A stretch of 64,000 nt of DNA, taken from contig JAJNNY010000004.1 in the NCBI GenBank assembly GCA_022453515.1, forward strand, positions 1,054,001 to 1,118,000. The letters are read 5' to 3'. A program made the position numbers and the translations under genes. The DNA is from Astrocystis sublimbata. Its lineage: Eukaryota; Ascomycota; Sordariomycetes; Xylariales; Xylariaceae. Positions 1-11,351 of this stretch are shown here, piece after piece. Under the pieces are notes generated by a model. It saw only the letters and a list, made by a program, of their open reading frames with translations. It had not been told where the DNA came from and ran no database searches. The stretch's first letter is position 1. Every line of letters begins with the position of its first letter.

Positions 1-1836
1 CTAGCATGGCTCTGCAGTGCATGCAGACAGCGCCAATAGTGTATTGTTAGCCCACAGCCACAGCTTGTGATTATACAGGCATCATGACCCAATCCAGCAC
101 GACAAATTAATCACATCCCGACCCTCGGACCTTTCGAAGGTAAATGAAAAGATGATGCTGTGACCTTCCCATGACCTGTGAACGAAGTCCAAATGAAACG
201 TTCTGAGTAAGGTCATCCTGGACAGGAACATGGCGAGCTTCCAAAGCATGAAGTTCACACTAAGATTCGCATGAGACGGAATCAAGAGGGGGGGGACAAA
301 TGGAATGACCCGTTGGACACCAATAGCTGTCAGATCACAGCAAACAAGCGTATTGTAATTGGTTGATGAGCAAAGCAGTGTCTAGCTTCACCATAGTAAA
401 AGTAGGTAATCACCACGAACGTTGACTGGGCGTATCTCTTCTATGAGGAGATCTGTAGGTATTCATAACATACTGGTTGGCATAATAACGAGCAGACAGT
501 CACAAAATGTGGATTACTTCAAAGCGAAGCCACTAAAAGTCACTGGGTATGTCCTGCCCGGAGATCTGACCGGAACCATGAACGCCACATTCGTCCCGGC
601 TGGGCTCGACGTCTCGCCTATCTTCCGACCTTGTGGAAAGCACTCATCTGCAGAATTCTAGTCTTAGTGGCAGTTATTGGAAGAATGTCTATATCTGATC
701 TTGTAGCGACAAGAGCGGAGAACTAATCAGTGGGCGTTGTCTTAATCACAATCGTGGGAGGTTTTGCTAAGGCGCTATATAAAATGCATGAGACGGTCTT
801 GTTTGTTTTCTAAGTTGGGATATGATATAATAAACATTCCTTTAATTATAGTATAACCATTGTATAATTAATAAACAATATTTAAATAACTACTATACAA
901 CTAGGTAATAATAATTAATAATTTATTATTACCTAGTTGTATAGTAGTTATTTAAATATTGTTTATTAATTATACAATGGTTATACTATAATTAAAGGAA
1001 TGTTTATTATATCATATCCCAACTTAGAAAACAAACAAGACCGTCTCATGCATTTTATATAGCGCCTTAGCAAAACCTCCCACGATTGTGATTAAGACAA
1101 CGCCCACTGATTAGTTCTCCGCTCTTGTCGCTACAAGATCAGATATAGACATTCTTCCAATAACTGCCACTAAGACTAGAATTCTGCAGATGAGTGCTTT
1201 CCACAAGGTCGGAAGATAGGCGAGACGTCGAGCCCAGCCGGGACGAATGTGGCGTTCATGGTTCCGGTCAGATCTCCGGGCAGGACATACCCAGTGACTT
1301 TTAGTGGCTTCGCTTTGAAGTAATCCACATTTTGTGACTGTCTGCTCGTTATTATGCCAACCAGTATGTTATGAATACCTACAGATCTCCTCATAGAAGA
1401 GATACGCCCAGTCAACGTTCGTGGTGATTACCTACTTTTACTATGGTGAAGCTAGACACTGCTTTGCTCATCAACCAATTACAATACGCTTGTTTGCTGT
1501 GATCTGACAGCTATTGGTGTCCAACGGGTCATTCCATTTGTCCCCCCCCTCTTGATTCCGTCTCATGCGAATCTTAGTGTGAACTTCATGCTTTGGAAGC
1601 TCGCCATGTTCCTGTCCAGGATGACCTTACTCAGAACGTTTCATTTGGACTTCGTTCACAGGTCATGGGAAGGTCACAGCATCATCTTTTCATTTACCTT
1701 CGAAAGGTCCGAGGGTCGGGATGTGATTAATTTGTCGTGCTGGATTGGGTCATGATGCCTGTATAATCACAAGCTGTGGCTGTGGGCTAACAATACACTA
1801 TTGGCGCTGTCTGCATGCACTGCAGAGCCATGCTAG
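1..1836. repeat. Giant near-perfect palindrome (inverted repeat)
   Basis: Base x pairs with base 1837-x throughout the parts I compared. The first 26 bases are the exact reverse complement of 1811-1836, and blocks at 82-285/1552-1755 and 422-661/1176-1415 are identical in reverse complement. Each arm is about 914 bp, with only a few unpaired bases at the axis (915-922). Beyond 1836 the sequence is unique. The left limit is the window edge, so the true extent on that side is unknown. The short open frames inside the arms are mirror copies and resemble no family I recognise. The axis lies inside an AT-rich miniature element (768-1069). Confidence 0.95.
768..1069. mobile_element. AT-rich MITE at the palindrome axis
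   Basis: The ends carry the word AAGGCGCTATATAAAATGCA followed by TGAGACGGTC, inverted at both ends. The interior is AT-rich and contains TTATTATTACCTAG and AATTATACAATGGTTAT, words shared with the other AT-rich elements of this window (19.4-21.7 kb, 30.3 kb, 32.2 kb, 46.8 kb, 62 kb). Other copies are not self-complementary over their whole length. This copy therefore looks like half an element plus its mirror image. Confidence 0.7.
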
Positions 1837-2290
1837 GAGAGACAGCTGTAGGGACAAAGTCGAACGGTATCATAGAAACGACAAGGATTCACTTGAATTA
1901 CATATTTGCTCCGTATAATAATGAATGTTTCACGTGTAACTTGCCCATCCAAGCCCTTGAGCAGCTATATAGCTCGACTGTCAGAATCGAGGCGAAGCCA
2001 CGAGCATTATGGAAGGGGCTATTAACATAGGGAATGTTCCTAGGTTGGTGGAAGTATGAAATGGCGTACACGTATTCGCACTCAATCACAGCAAATTGGA
2101 AACTTAATAACATGTCAACATGTTCAGTGGTGTATTGGAGAATCATATTTATTCATTCATTCGTCATAAAGTATGAAGAGCGTCCTCCTTCCTCGGGATC
2201 ATCAGCACAACGTCCGACCCATCCCAAAAAGGTCGACATTCGTTTTCCACTTGCTGGCTACACCTTCAAAGACGTCGCTTCTCAGCGAAC
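1837..2290. other. Intergenic, no gene seen
   Basis: Unique sequence between the palindrome and the 3' end of the small secreted protein gene. I see no supported coding region or RNA gene. Confidence 0.5.
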
Positions 2291-2812
2291 TTAAACCTTA
2301 AGGTGGAAAGAGCGAGGGGAGTCGCCACCGAAGCCGTACTCGGCGGCGAAGCTGTAATACCACTCGCTGCCGTTGCGGTTATCCTGGGTCGCAACCTTCC
2401 AGGTGTAGCTCGAGTCGGTGAACTTGACAGCCTCTGAATCGTAGGCATATCCGTTAGCAAAGAAAGCAAGCAAGCAGGAAAATTGAAGTTCGCCAGCGAA
2501 TCGAAGGTTTTATTTTTGTAAACATAAAATAAAAGAAGACTTACCATCGAGAACAACGTTAATACCCTTGTAGTCGTAGACGGGCGAGCCAAGAGGGCCG
2601 CCATTGGGCGACACGAGGATGGGATTGGCCAGGAAGGAGCTGACGCTCAGCTTGAAGGTGTCCTCGCGGGTCTCCTTGTCCCAGGTCAGGACGAAGTCGG
2701 TGCCCTCCTCATAGTAGGCGTCGACGGGGATGTCGTTGGTGAAGTGGAGGGCCTGCGAGACGCCGGCGAGGAGGGAGGGAACCGCCAATAACGAGATCAG
2801 GGACTTGACCAT
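2291..2812 (-). CDS. Small secreted protein, possibly Kre9/KNH-like Ig fold
   Basis: Two exons on the minus strand, 2812..2545 and 2433..2291, encode 136 aa. The intron has a GTAAGT donor, a GCTAAC branch and a CAG acceptor, and the join G|AG restores one frame. Residues 1-21 are a typical signal peptide (MVKSLISLLAVPSLLAGVSQ). The mature part has a DFVLTWDKE strand near the start, a YTWKVATQ strand late, and ends in SFHLKV. This spacing resembles the N-terminal Ig-like Kre9/KNH domain of fungal Ser/Thr-rich surface proteins, but the Ser/Thr-rich tail and GPI signal are missing. A role at the cell surface or outside the cell is inferred. The family assignment is tentative. Confidence 0.75.
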
Positions 2813-4606
2813 TTTGTCGTTGGTTTTGATGTGAATTGTGAGTTGTGGAGTTGGAATATGAGGATGAAGCGGCGTACTCTGGCTCAAAAGAAGGAGAGAT
2901 CTTCACGAGCACACGGCACTGTTTATATATGCATATTCTTCCGAACTTTGAATACCTACCTCCCTCTATGTCATCGCGTGTTTTTCAACGTAGTAGTATG
3001 TGATCCATCATGCCAAGAAGGTGTGCGGCCGCAGGTGACAGCGATGACAAGCGCCAATGCTTTTCGCGATCTAAACAAACGGAACAGTAATCGTCGTCAG
3101 GCTACCGCCGCCGTACCTGGATCCTGCAGGAGAAACGGGAAGGTCGTTGACTTGGGTGAAAATGCTTGCGTGACATTATAAGATTTTAGCAAACCCGATC
3201 TGATATATATATAGGTCCCATTATCAGGTGGTCACAGTCCGAGCCAGCCAATGGGCCACACCGAAGCAACATACCAAACGAAGCTTGCTTTTCACAATAT
3301 CATCGTCGGATGATGGAAGGATGCAATACATGCCACAATACGTAGAAAGGGGACTGACTATCCACGTTGACTAATTCAGATATTTTAGGTTCGGAGAATT
3401 ATCAATTGGCCGACTGCCGTAAACCAACTATGCCGAATTGCGTGAAAGACGGGAGCTGAAGCAGGAAGCATCTCCACCGAACCATTCGTCGAAGGCGAAG
3501 AACCATACGATATCTGGGCAAGACTGCAGCAGTCCAGCGAATGCCGAGGGAATGCTGCTGTCGTGTGGGATCTGCGCTAGATGAGCGCTAGGTTTGAAGA
3601 CCGGTGGTGTAATTACACGTGGAGAATCTTGAAAAGTCGTGAGGAGGATCAGAGAATTACCTAATGGGCTGTGAAGTGGCGCTTACAGTTTATGCAGGAG
3701 ACGCATCGATATACTTTATCTAGGTAGATACTTAAGGAAGGACGGAATCCTGGAGTTCAGCTCTTGGTAGGTAAGGTAGCCGCCGAGCTGAAGGGCTGGC
3801 TCGGCTGGCAACGTTGCTGCCACTCCACACATTTAAGCATATATGACGGCCGGGGTGTCGGCTTCTACCCGGCGGCGTGCGCAGCTTGCCTGTCCTGCAT
3901 GGCCAATCACGGTACAGCTGTATATATCAAAAACCTAGTACCTAGGTACCTACCAGGTATCACTAACGATATACAGATCGTACATAATATGGTCTCAAAA
4001 AAGACATTATAACGATCATGGTATTCATTTCATTTGTATCGCTGTTGGCAGGTTGTTCCTCCCGGTGGTAGCTCGGTAGGTAGCCCACCAGAAAGAATGA
4101 TGCAATGGGCATGTTTCCCAAGCACTGGCGGGGTACTAAGTACTTACTTAGATCCGATATGCAGGGATGGTACCTGGGCGATCAACCGGGGGGGGGAGAG
4201 GACCCCGTTCAAGCGCCGCCCAAGCTTTTATTGCACCACATAGCAACGCATCTGAACACCAAAACATCCATCGTGGTAGTTTGTATACCCCATATCAATA
4301 CACCCGGCCGTCGCAACACAAACTACCTATCCAAACCTGTCACCGGTACACCGCAACCCACGTTTATTCCCATTTGATCTTTTGGTTATACCGAAATACA
4401 AGAAAGGGAGCAAACAGCGGAAAGACAACAGGCAAAACTTGAGGTAACCACAACAATACCAAACCACAACCCAACCCAACCACCATTCCCCTGCAACCTC
4501 ACTATCACCACCAGACAATGATAAGAACTGCCATGCTGACCAAGATATCACAATGTCGCAGCCATCAATCACCACACAGAGTCCTCTCCAACGACTCGAG
4601 GCCAAG
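2813..4606. other. Intergenic, no gene seen
   Basis: Divergent promoter region between the secreted protein gene and MOB1. It is rich in CCTAGGTA and TAGGTA words. The open frames here show no family resemblance and no matching splice signals. A TATATA-rich stretch near 2924-2932 lies about 110 bp upstream of the secreted protein start. Confidence 0.4.
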
Positions 4607-5560
4607 ATGGCCTCCTTCGTAACCACAGTGTATGTTATGTTATGTACCCAACCAACATCCACAACCACAACGGTCTCCACGATACCCCTCCTCCTTCAAA
4701 CCCACCGAAACCAATCCAAATCCACCATAACGACAAGCCCGATACTCGAAACTCTCGAAATCTCCGAAGCAAAAGAGACCGAAGCTGACATGTTCCCACG
4801 AGCTTAGGAACCAGCGCGCGCGCAACCAGTTCCGCTCGCGGACGGGCAAGGGAGGCAACACGAGCTACCAGCTGCGCCAGTATGCCGAGGCCACGCTGGG
4901 CGGCGGCAGCCTGCGCAAGGTCGTCAAGCTGCCCGACGGCGAGGACGAGAACGAGTGGTTGGCCGTCAACATGGTCGACTTCTACAACCAGATCAACCTG
5001 CTCTACGGCGCCATCACCGAGTTCTGTTCGCCCCAGTCGTGCCCCGAGATGAAGGCCACCGACGAGTATGTTCCCTTTTTCTCCTCTCCCATTTTTCATG
5101 CAAAAAGAAGTACTACATATAATAGACATGATGTACACACACACACATATATATATAGCCCCATTTAACTAACATCCCCCAACCAGATTCGAATACCTCT
5201 GGCAAGACTCGGACCAATACAAGCGCCCCACCAAGATGGCCGCGCCGCAATACATCGAGCAGCTCATGTCCTGGGTGCAAGGCTACATCGACAACGAGAG
5301 CGTCCTGCCCTCGCGCATCGGCGTGCCCTTCCCAAGTCCTTCCCCAGACCGTCCGCCAGATCTTCAAGCGCATGTACCGCGTCTACGCCCACATCTACTG
5401 CCACCACTACCCCGTCATCCGCGAGCTGGGCCTCGAGCCCCACCTGAATACGAGCTTCAAGCAGTACGTTCTCTTCATCGACGAGCACGGCCTGGCGAGC
5501 GGGAAGGACTTCTGGGGCCCCCTGGGCGATCTGGTCGAGAGTATGTTGCGGAGCGATTGA
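4607..5560 (+). CDS. mob1: MOB1-type kinase activator (apparent frame break)
   Basis: Three exons: 4607..4629, 4808..5065, 5187..5560. Donors are GTATGT at both introns, and the second has an ACTAACAT branch. The product is the Mob1/phocein family coactivator of NDR/LATS-type kinases (Dbf2/Sid2), which acts in mitotic exit and septation. Diagnostic stretches are [60 protein letters not shown] and the C-terminal [17 protein letters not shown]. In exon 3 the frame shifts between 5331 and 5345, where the family has PKSFPQTV. Restoring one C in each of two C runs (5331-5333 and 5342-5345) would return the frame, so either two homopolymer miscalls or a true lesion is present. An in-frame upstream ATG at 4553 exists. 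I chose 4607 because MASFVTT matches the usual N-terminus and length. Confidence 0.9.
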
Positions 5561-6426
5561 GCTCTGCGTGTTGGGTGTTGGGGGGAGCTGGACAGGTCTA
5601 GGCATGCGAAGTATTCGGCACATGCACGCTATTGGCCAGGGAATTTGATTTCGAACACTTTGTGGTTGGGCAGTGGAACGAAGTGGTGAACGGTGACAAT
5701 CATAGAAGAGCAGGCGTTGTTCAGTGGGCGTTGTTGATGCATGGTTACGAATCACGTCTGTTTTGGGGGTGGTGATGGAGGGTAATCGGCCAAGGCGTTA
5801 TGGACAAGCTCATTATTTGCATCTGATGGAAGCGGACTACCTACGAGGTAGGCAGGGTAATAGACGTTGCAGGGCTTTGTATTCAGGGGTATCGCCTACG
5901 ATACATGAACTCATGAAATGGAAACCCTTCTTTCCTTCGTGGTCTGTAAGCAGTGCCATTTTTTCTGCTGTAAAGTCCCTTCAATGGCCGGCTAAGTTTC
6001 ACGAAATAAAGTAAAAGCATCATAACTCGTACATACGCCAACTGAACTGACGCCCAATCCAGGCAGTCGCCGTGGACATGAAATGAAACAGCCCACCCAA
6101 CAAACTCCTGCGGGGTAAAAAGGCTACATACAGAAAAGCAGCAGACTAGATATTAGCTATGGTTTCAAGCAAAGCTAGATTTTGATCTGAACCATCAAAA
6201 GTAGCGTTTCTGGCGATTATGAAGAGTTTGCGCGCATGTTCGGCGTGCTGGCGTGCATTTAACCTTGCGGTCGGGGGTCGGGGTTAGTACTTGGCACGAA
6301 CGGTCACGAACGGTCTCGACTTGTGTTCCCCCATGTGGAATACTTTTGGTGTCATGAAGTTTTCACGGCGGTTGGGTTTCTTGTACACGGCGCGATTCTT
6401 TCCCAATCCTGGGAAGGCAACTCGTC
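5561..6426. other. Intergenic between convergent genes
   Basis: 3' flanks of MOB1 (plus) and the mitochondrial carrier (minus). No coding or RNA gene is supported. Confidence 0.5.
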
Positions 6427-7740
6427 TCACGGCGTGTCCTTGAGGGCATTGATCCTCTTCTTGAAGAACTCAAATGCGGAGAAGAACACGGCATTCACCG
6501 CAGCAGAACGTCCCATGGACACGCCGAGTCCGCGATACATGTCCCGTCTGAAGAATTCAATCTTAGGAATAGGGACCGTTTCACCCTTGGAATACATCAG
6601 AGCATTTCGTTGGTAGATGCTCTTGACCGAATCAATGGGGTCTGGAAGGGATTAGCTTTGGCACGCCTACCTGCCACGAGGGGTGGAACCTACAAATCAA
6701 TGCCCAGGAGACGATACCGCAGAGACCACCGGCCGCGAGAACGGCGAGCGGGTTCTTATGGGCATCTGTGCCGCTGAACGTAGTCAAGAGTTGCTTGCTG
6801 CTCTCGTACGTCGCGAAATAGATCCCTGTTCCAAGGGTGTCCCTCACTAATGGCTGTTAGTTCGCGGTGAAGGTGAATCGGAGGCTCTGACGGAGAATCG
6901 GCTTACTCAAGTGCAGATTGAGCCCAGTGTACATTCCAGCGTAGCCTCGATGCTTCACAATATTTTGCAAGGTCTTGAGTGTGCCCTTGTTATGGTAACT
7001 AAGTGCAATAGCTTGCTTCTTCGGATCTACGTTTTTCTGGTTCGCCATCAGGACCGACACTTGCGCGCTCAGCTTCGTTAATTCGAAAGGGCCTAATGTC
7101 ATTTTCGGACCAGTCAGCGCTCGCTTGCAGAAAGAGTCGTGGTGATGTTTTCTTACAAGCAATTAGAGTAATGCCAGAGCCGGCTGTGGCTCCAGCAGCC
7201 CCAAAGCAGGCAATGGTGCCCATATTGGGGTAAGCACCGTTCTTGTTCACATGCTCAAGTGGGCAAAATCCAACATTCTTGCCCATCCAGTCGGAATAGA
7301 CGTATTTCGAACGTTGGTAGATGGAAAATGATATCGTACGAACAAGAGTAACACTTGCGAGGGGAGCAGTGACACCTATCCAAAAAGCAATCAAATTAGC
7401 AGCAGCTTCAAGCACGATAGAGCGCTGGAGCGTGTGAGGAGGCATGCCAAGTCGTACCTCGAAAGAAACCTCGCATTCCCTCGGAACTGTAGGTTGATCT
7501 CATGCAATGCCGCACGCCATCGTAAGGGTAGGTTTGCATGCGGGTCTTGACGCTGTCGAGAGGAAAGGCGGAGAGGGTGGACATGACACTGGCGAGGGAG
7601 GCAGAGGTCTCGGTGCGGTAACGCTTTATCCAGCGGCGCTGATCTTCGTGGCCGACACTGGGGGCACTGTGCTGCTGAGGCATGGTGCGGGTGAGGAGAG
7701 GAGCCGTGGTGACATTTTGTATGCTTGTTTCCGCGGGCAT
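6427..7740 (-). CDS. Mitochondrial carrier (SLC25 family)
   Basis: Five exons on the minus strand: 7740..7458, 7375..7157, 7092..6907, 6846..6694, 6641..6427, total 351 aa. All donors are GTRNGN-like, and every join was checked for phase (each intron is phase 1). The protein shows the threefold carrier signature Px[DE]xx[KR]: PLDSVKTRMQ in repeat 1, PFELTKLSAQ in repeat 2 and PIDSVKSIYQ in repeat 3. RDTLGTGIYFATYE follows the second repeat, and the C-terminus has FFSAFEFFKKRINALK. It should sit in the inner mitochondrial membrane as six helices. The substrate cannot be read from sequence. Resemblance to the carnitine/amino-acid carrier branch is an impression only. A second in-frame Met lies at 7683 (MPQQHS). 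Confidence 0.9.
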
Positions 7741-9873
7741 GGCTCTTGGTCAACCGGCGGCGTATTGCGGTGGAGGAGCTTCAGACAATGGCCTCGAGAC
7801 GAGGGCCAGAGTCATCGGCGCGGTCGCGATACAGTGGCGTCGGCTGCCGACAAGTTGTGTGCCATCAAGATCCCTAGTTGAGAGGACTCGATGGTTGGGT
7901 ATGGTGGTTTTTGGGGGGGAATTGGAGAATTGAGAAGGTGGGAGAAGGAGAGAAGGTCGCGTTGGTTGCAGGATTGGAGAATGGTTGGATAAGTTGCAGG
8001 TGGTTGAGTATGTGGTGAGTGGTGATGTTGCGGGGTTGCAATGGCGAAGTTGACTCTCCAGGTAGGGTCCGTCTGTAGGTAGCGTGGAGGTAGGTAGGTT
8101 AAGTAGGAGCAATGTAGGTCGTTGCCTTTAATGACCCCGGACGACCTTCCACGCTTGCCTTGGATGGCTTGGGCGCCTGCCCTAGGAGGGAGGCACTTTA
8201 GCAGTTTAGGTTGGAACTCGGCCGTCTTGACTTGGTATTGACTTGGGGAGGAGGAGCTGCAGCCAGCCAGGTGAGAGAGGCGAGCCAGGAAGGGACGGAG
8301 GCTAGTCTAGTCTACCGTCGAAAGCGTGCCAGCATGTGGCCTTCCTGTCGAGATGTGTGCATTCTGTCTGGAGACCGGGGAGCAAGGACGGGGAGGATCT
8401 ACCGTGCTAAGTACTGGATACTACGTCCAGGTGTGCATCAGGTGCTGGTGCGCAGGTACCCGGTACTAAAGCTATAGTTGGACTAATAGTGGGGTCGATA
8501 CATCAGGCGGTTTGCGGGGTTGTCAATCGGTCCTAAACACCTTTCTGTTTGAAGCCTGGTCATATATGATACCTACGCCTAGGTACGCGTATATACGTGC
8601 CGCAGCACCTGCTGTAGCATGGCTACACGGGGGACAAAAGACCCAGGAAACGTCAAACAATGAAGAGGGCTGGCTTTGAGGCCTTCTCCATGCCATCATT
8701 GAAGCAGAAAGCAGAGCATTGGTTGGTTCTTCGATAGGTGCTGTCTTGCTGTACCGTGCAAAGAACAAAAAGATGCATAAAACATGTCACGTTTCGACCT
8801 GCTCATTGGCAGGAAGTCGCCGGGTTGGGAAGCCGGGGGACATCCCTAGCTCTCCACAATTCGTGTGGTTCGAGATGCAGCTCCAGAAGCTCGGATGTGA
8901 GCTTGCATTTGGAGGTCCATCGAGCGTGCCGAGCGTGCGTGTTTGCAAAGTGATAGGTATCCTTAGAATCATGCTGTTGCGTCTTCGCCATCTCTCCATT
9001 ATGGAACGATCTCATTTGCAATCGGCGCATTTTCATCTGAGGAACACAGATGGGGGCGATGCCTTACTATCCAACCTTGCGATAACACACAGCATCTATA
9101 GCGACCGAGCTTGCCAATAAGACGCAAACGAAATAAGCCATAGGGCTCTATCGGACACAATGTTTCTCTTGAGAAACTAGCTGGTGAAACATCCATGCGT
9201 GATTACTGAACAGTGAAAGGGCACGCCGTGAATCTCCTGCGGTTTGCTTATCTCCAGACTAGTACGTACATCCATCTACCTATATGTATGTCGGCAGACG
9301 TCATGTCATACCTAGTATTACCTAGCAGGTAGGTACGCTAACTCCCTAGACACATCATGTCGTCGTCGACAGTTAAGGTATTCGATGATAATTTGTATCC
9401 AAGGGTACTGCCTAACATCAGCCCAAATCGTACATCATGGTGGATCATGATGAGTATTGACACTTTCTGTGCCTCTGTTGGCTTGCAGTAGGCAGGCAAT
9501 AATAAGCACTGGAGCATCAAGCTATTCTGCTATACCCGACTGAGCGAGAACCCAAGGGATGGCACATGTTCTCCATTGCGATTGGCACAGCTGTCCCCTT
9601 CTGGGTAGGGTATGCATTTGCGATCACACGGTGGTCTGCCTCATACCATGCAGTCCGACGTCGATTTCTTTGAAGGAGCCTTGGATGAGGAAAGCCATGG
9701 CGGCGATCGATTCGCCCAACCGATTAGACCAATGGGTATGTGAGCGCCACATGGCGTCGCAAACGCGACACCCTCTGCTCAGGATGCTACCGTTGAGGTC
9801 GAGACATATAGGCAACCGTGGTTGGGGATAGCCGTCTCGTGGGTGGGTGAGTAGCACCAACTCCATTGCTGAT
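7741..9873. other. Intergenic, no gene seen
   Basis: About 2.1 kb between the carrier start and the end of the LYR-type gene. The stretch 7900-8110 is G-rich on the plus strand (pyrimidine-rich in the carrier's sense) and is likely carrier promoter or leader. Other open frames lack recognisable domains and splice partners. Confidence 0.4.
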
Positions 9874-10324
9874 TCATCGCAAACATAGACCCATGGTCTG
9901 GTTGAGCATAGCGACGGTCATATCATAATGGGTATAGCCCGTGTCGAGTATGTGATCCTCGAAGGGTGCTCTAAGCTCTGTTAGCAATGGCAGTACTCGA
10001 GATGTCGCGGCGGAATACTTACATCTTTTTTGTTGCTCGCACCGTCTGTAACTGTCTCCAGCCTTCGGGGCTCTCGAAACGGTGCCAGGCTATTATGATC
10101 AGGTTCTTGAGTACGCGGTGTTCCAAGCCACGCTCCCGTGCTGCGGCATCAAGAAAACGAATGGTCCGTGCTATCCTCTGGAAATTGAATTCGGCACCTT
10201 TCTCACGAAATGCTCGTCGCAGCTGATCACGAGCAGTATAACGAGCGGGTTTCGCGAACTGAACAGCGTGGAGCAGGCCGCGATAGAGGTGGCGATAAGC
10301 GTGAAGGATCTTGGGATCAGTCAT
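9874..10324 (-). CDS. LYR-motif/DUF1763-like mitochondrial protein
   Basis: Two exons on the minus strand, 10324..10023 and 9970..9874, encode 132 aa. The 52-nt intron has GTAAGT, a GCTAACAG branch and a TTAG acceptor, and the phase-2 join is exact. The N-terminus has HAYRHLYRGLLHAVQF with basic residues following, the LYR-type helix pattern, then KPARYTARDQLRRAFREKG. The C-terminus is HYDMTVAMLNQTMGLCLR. This matches my memory of the fungal DUF1763 family, small LYR-like proteins probably located in mitochondria. LYR proteins usually bind acyl carrier protein and help assemble respiratory complexes or ribosomes, but the client of this one is unknown. Confidence 0.8.
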
Positions 10325-11351
10325 GGTCGTGTGTTCTTGGGATGAGCGAACCAAGCACCAATTGTCCAATGCACTTCCTCCAGCAACATCTATGCCCAAT
10401 CACGTGTGGGTGTGAGTACAGAGTACGAGGACGAGTAGGTTAAATTCCGACTGATTTTGACGATGGAGCCTGACATCCAGGCTGAGTGGGCGCTCTAGCG
10501 GCTGAAGCGCCGGTAGCTGATCTTTAGCGCAGAACGTTGGGCGACACGCAGGTCTCGCAGGTCTGTCTCCCCATACACGCTAGGTAGTGCGCATGTCGCT
10601 TGTGCTTCGTACTCAGCAGGTGGAATATCGCCGGCAAAGCCTGACTGATTCCGCGAGCCGCTAAGGTTGCTGAGGCAAACTAATGCGACTCGGAGTGCCC
10701 GGAAATAGAAGGACAGAATCTGTGGTGGGATGCTAACATTGAATACCTCGGAAATACTGGGAAACTGGAGAACAGAACGTCCTTACTCAAGTACCTGGTG
10801 GGTACCTGTATGGCGGGGTGCATCCACGTCGACACCGTCCTTTGCTGCCACCAAAAGGGCATTGTGGACGAGTAGATGGAATTCGAACGTGCTAGGTAAG
10901 GTAGTTGGAAGTGAGGGCCGACTAGTAGCATACAAAGTGCCCAATCACAGTTGGTGGTAGTTGTGAACATGTAAAAAGGTAAGTACCTACTTAGTAGGTA
11001 GCACCTGCCAACGTAAACAACCGCCAGATACAGTCAGTACCTACCCACATGCTCTTTGTCTTTGACCTTGAGCGCAGACGACACAACACTCTCTTCGCCG
11101 CCTCGTCGGATATCGTATCCACAAACTTACCTATAATCAACATCCTCATAATAACATACTAGACCGAGCCCGCCACGAGACCCCTGAGCGACGGGCCTTG
11201 GGGACAGCCATTATCTGCGTTGACAATGGTGTCATGACATGACATGACAAGATCGTACTACCTACCGACTATCTATCCCCTTTGCCATACCGCCATACCG
11301 CCATTCGCCTGCCTCAGTGCCTACCTCCTACCTAAGCTAATTCGCTAGCCA
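10325..11351. other. Divergent intergenic region
   Basis: Shared upstream region of the LYR-type gene (minus) and the CHY-RING gene (plus), with many TAGGTAGG/CCTACCTA words near 10978-11050 and 11260-11335. No gene seen. Confidence 0.4.

Noticed and set aside
1..50. Telomere at the left edge
   Set aside because: No TTAGGG-type repeat is present. The palindrome could still cap a contig, but there is no telomeric sequence.
82..285. Open frames in the palindrome arms (82-285, 422-661 and their mirrors) as genes
   Set aside because: They are short, have no recognisable content and appear twice only because of the inverted repeat.
4034..4442. Overlapping plus-strand frames at 4034-4442
   Set aside because: Compositionally odd, in three mutually overlapping frames, and lying in the MOB1 upstream region without family resemblance.
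5334..5345. A 12-nt intron (GTCCTTCCCCAG) in MOB1
   Set aside because: Far too short for spliceosomal removal. It would also delete conserved residues, and 12 nt does not correct the frame.
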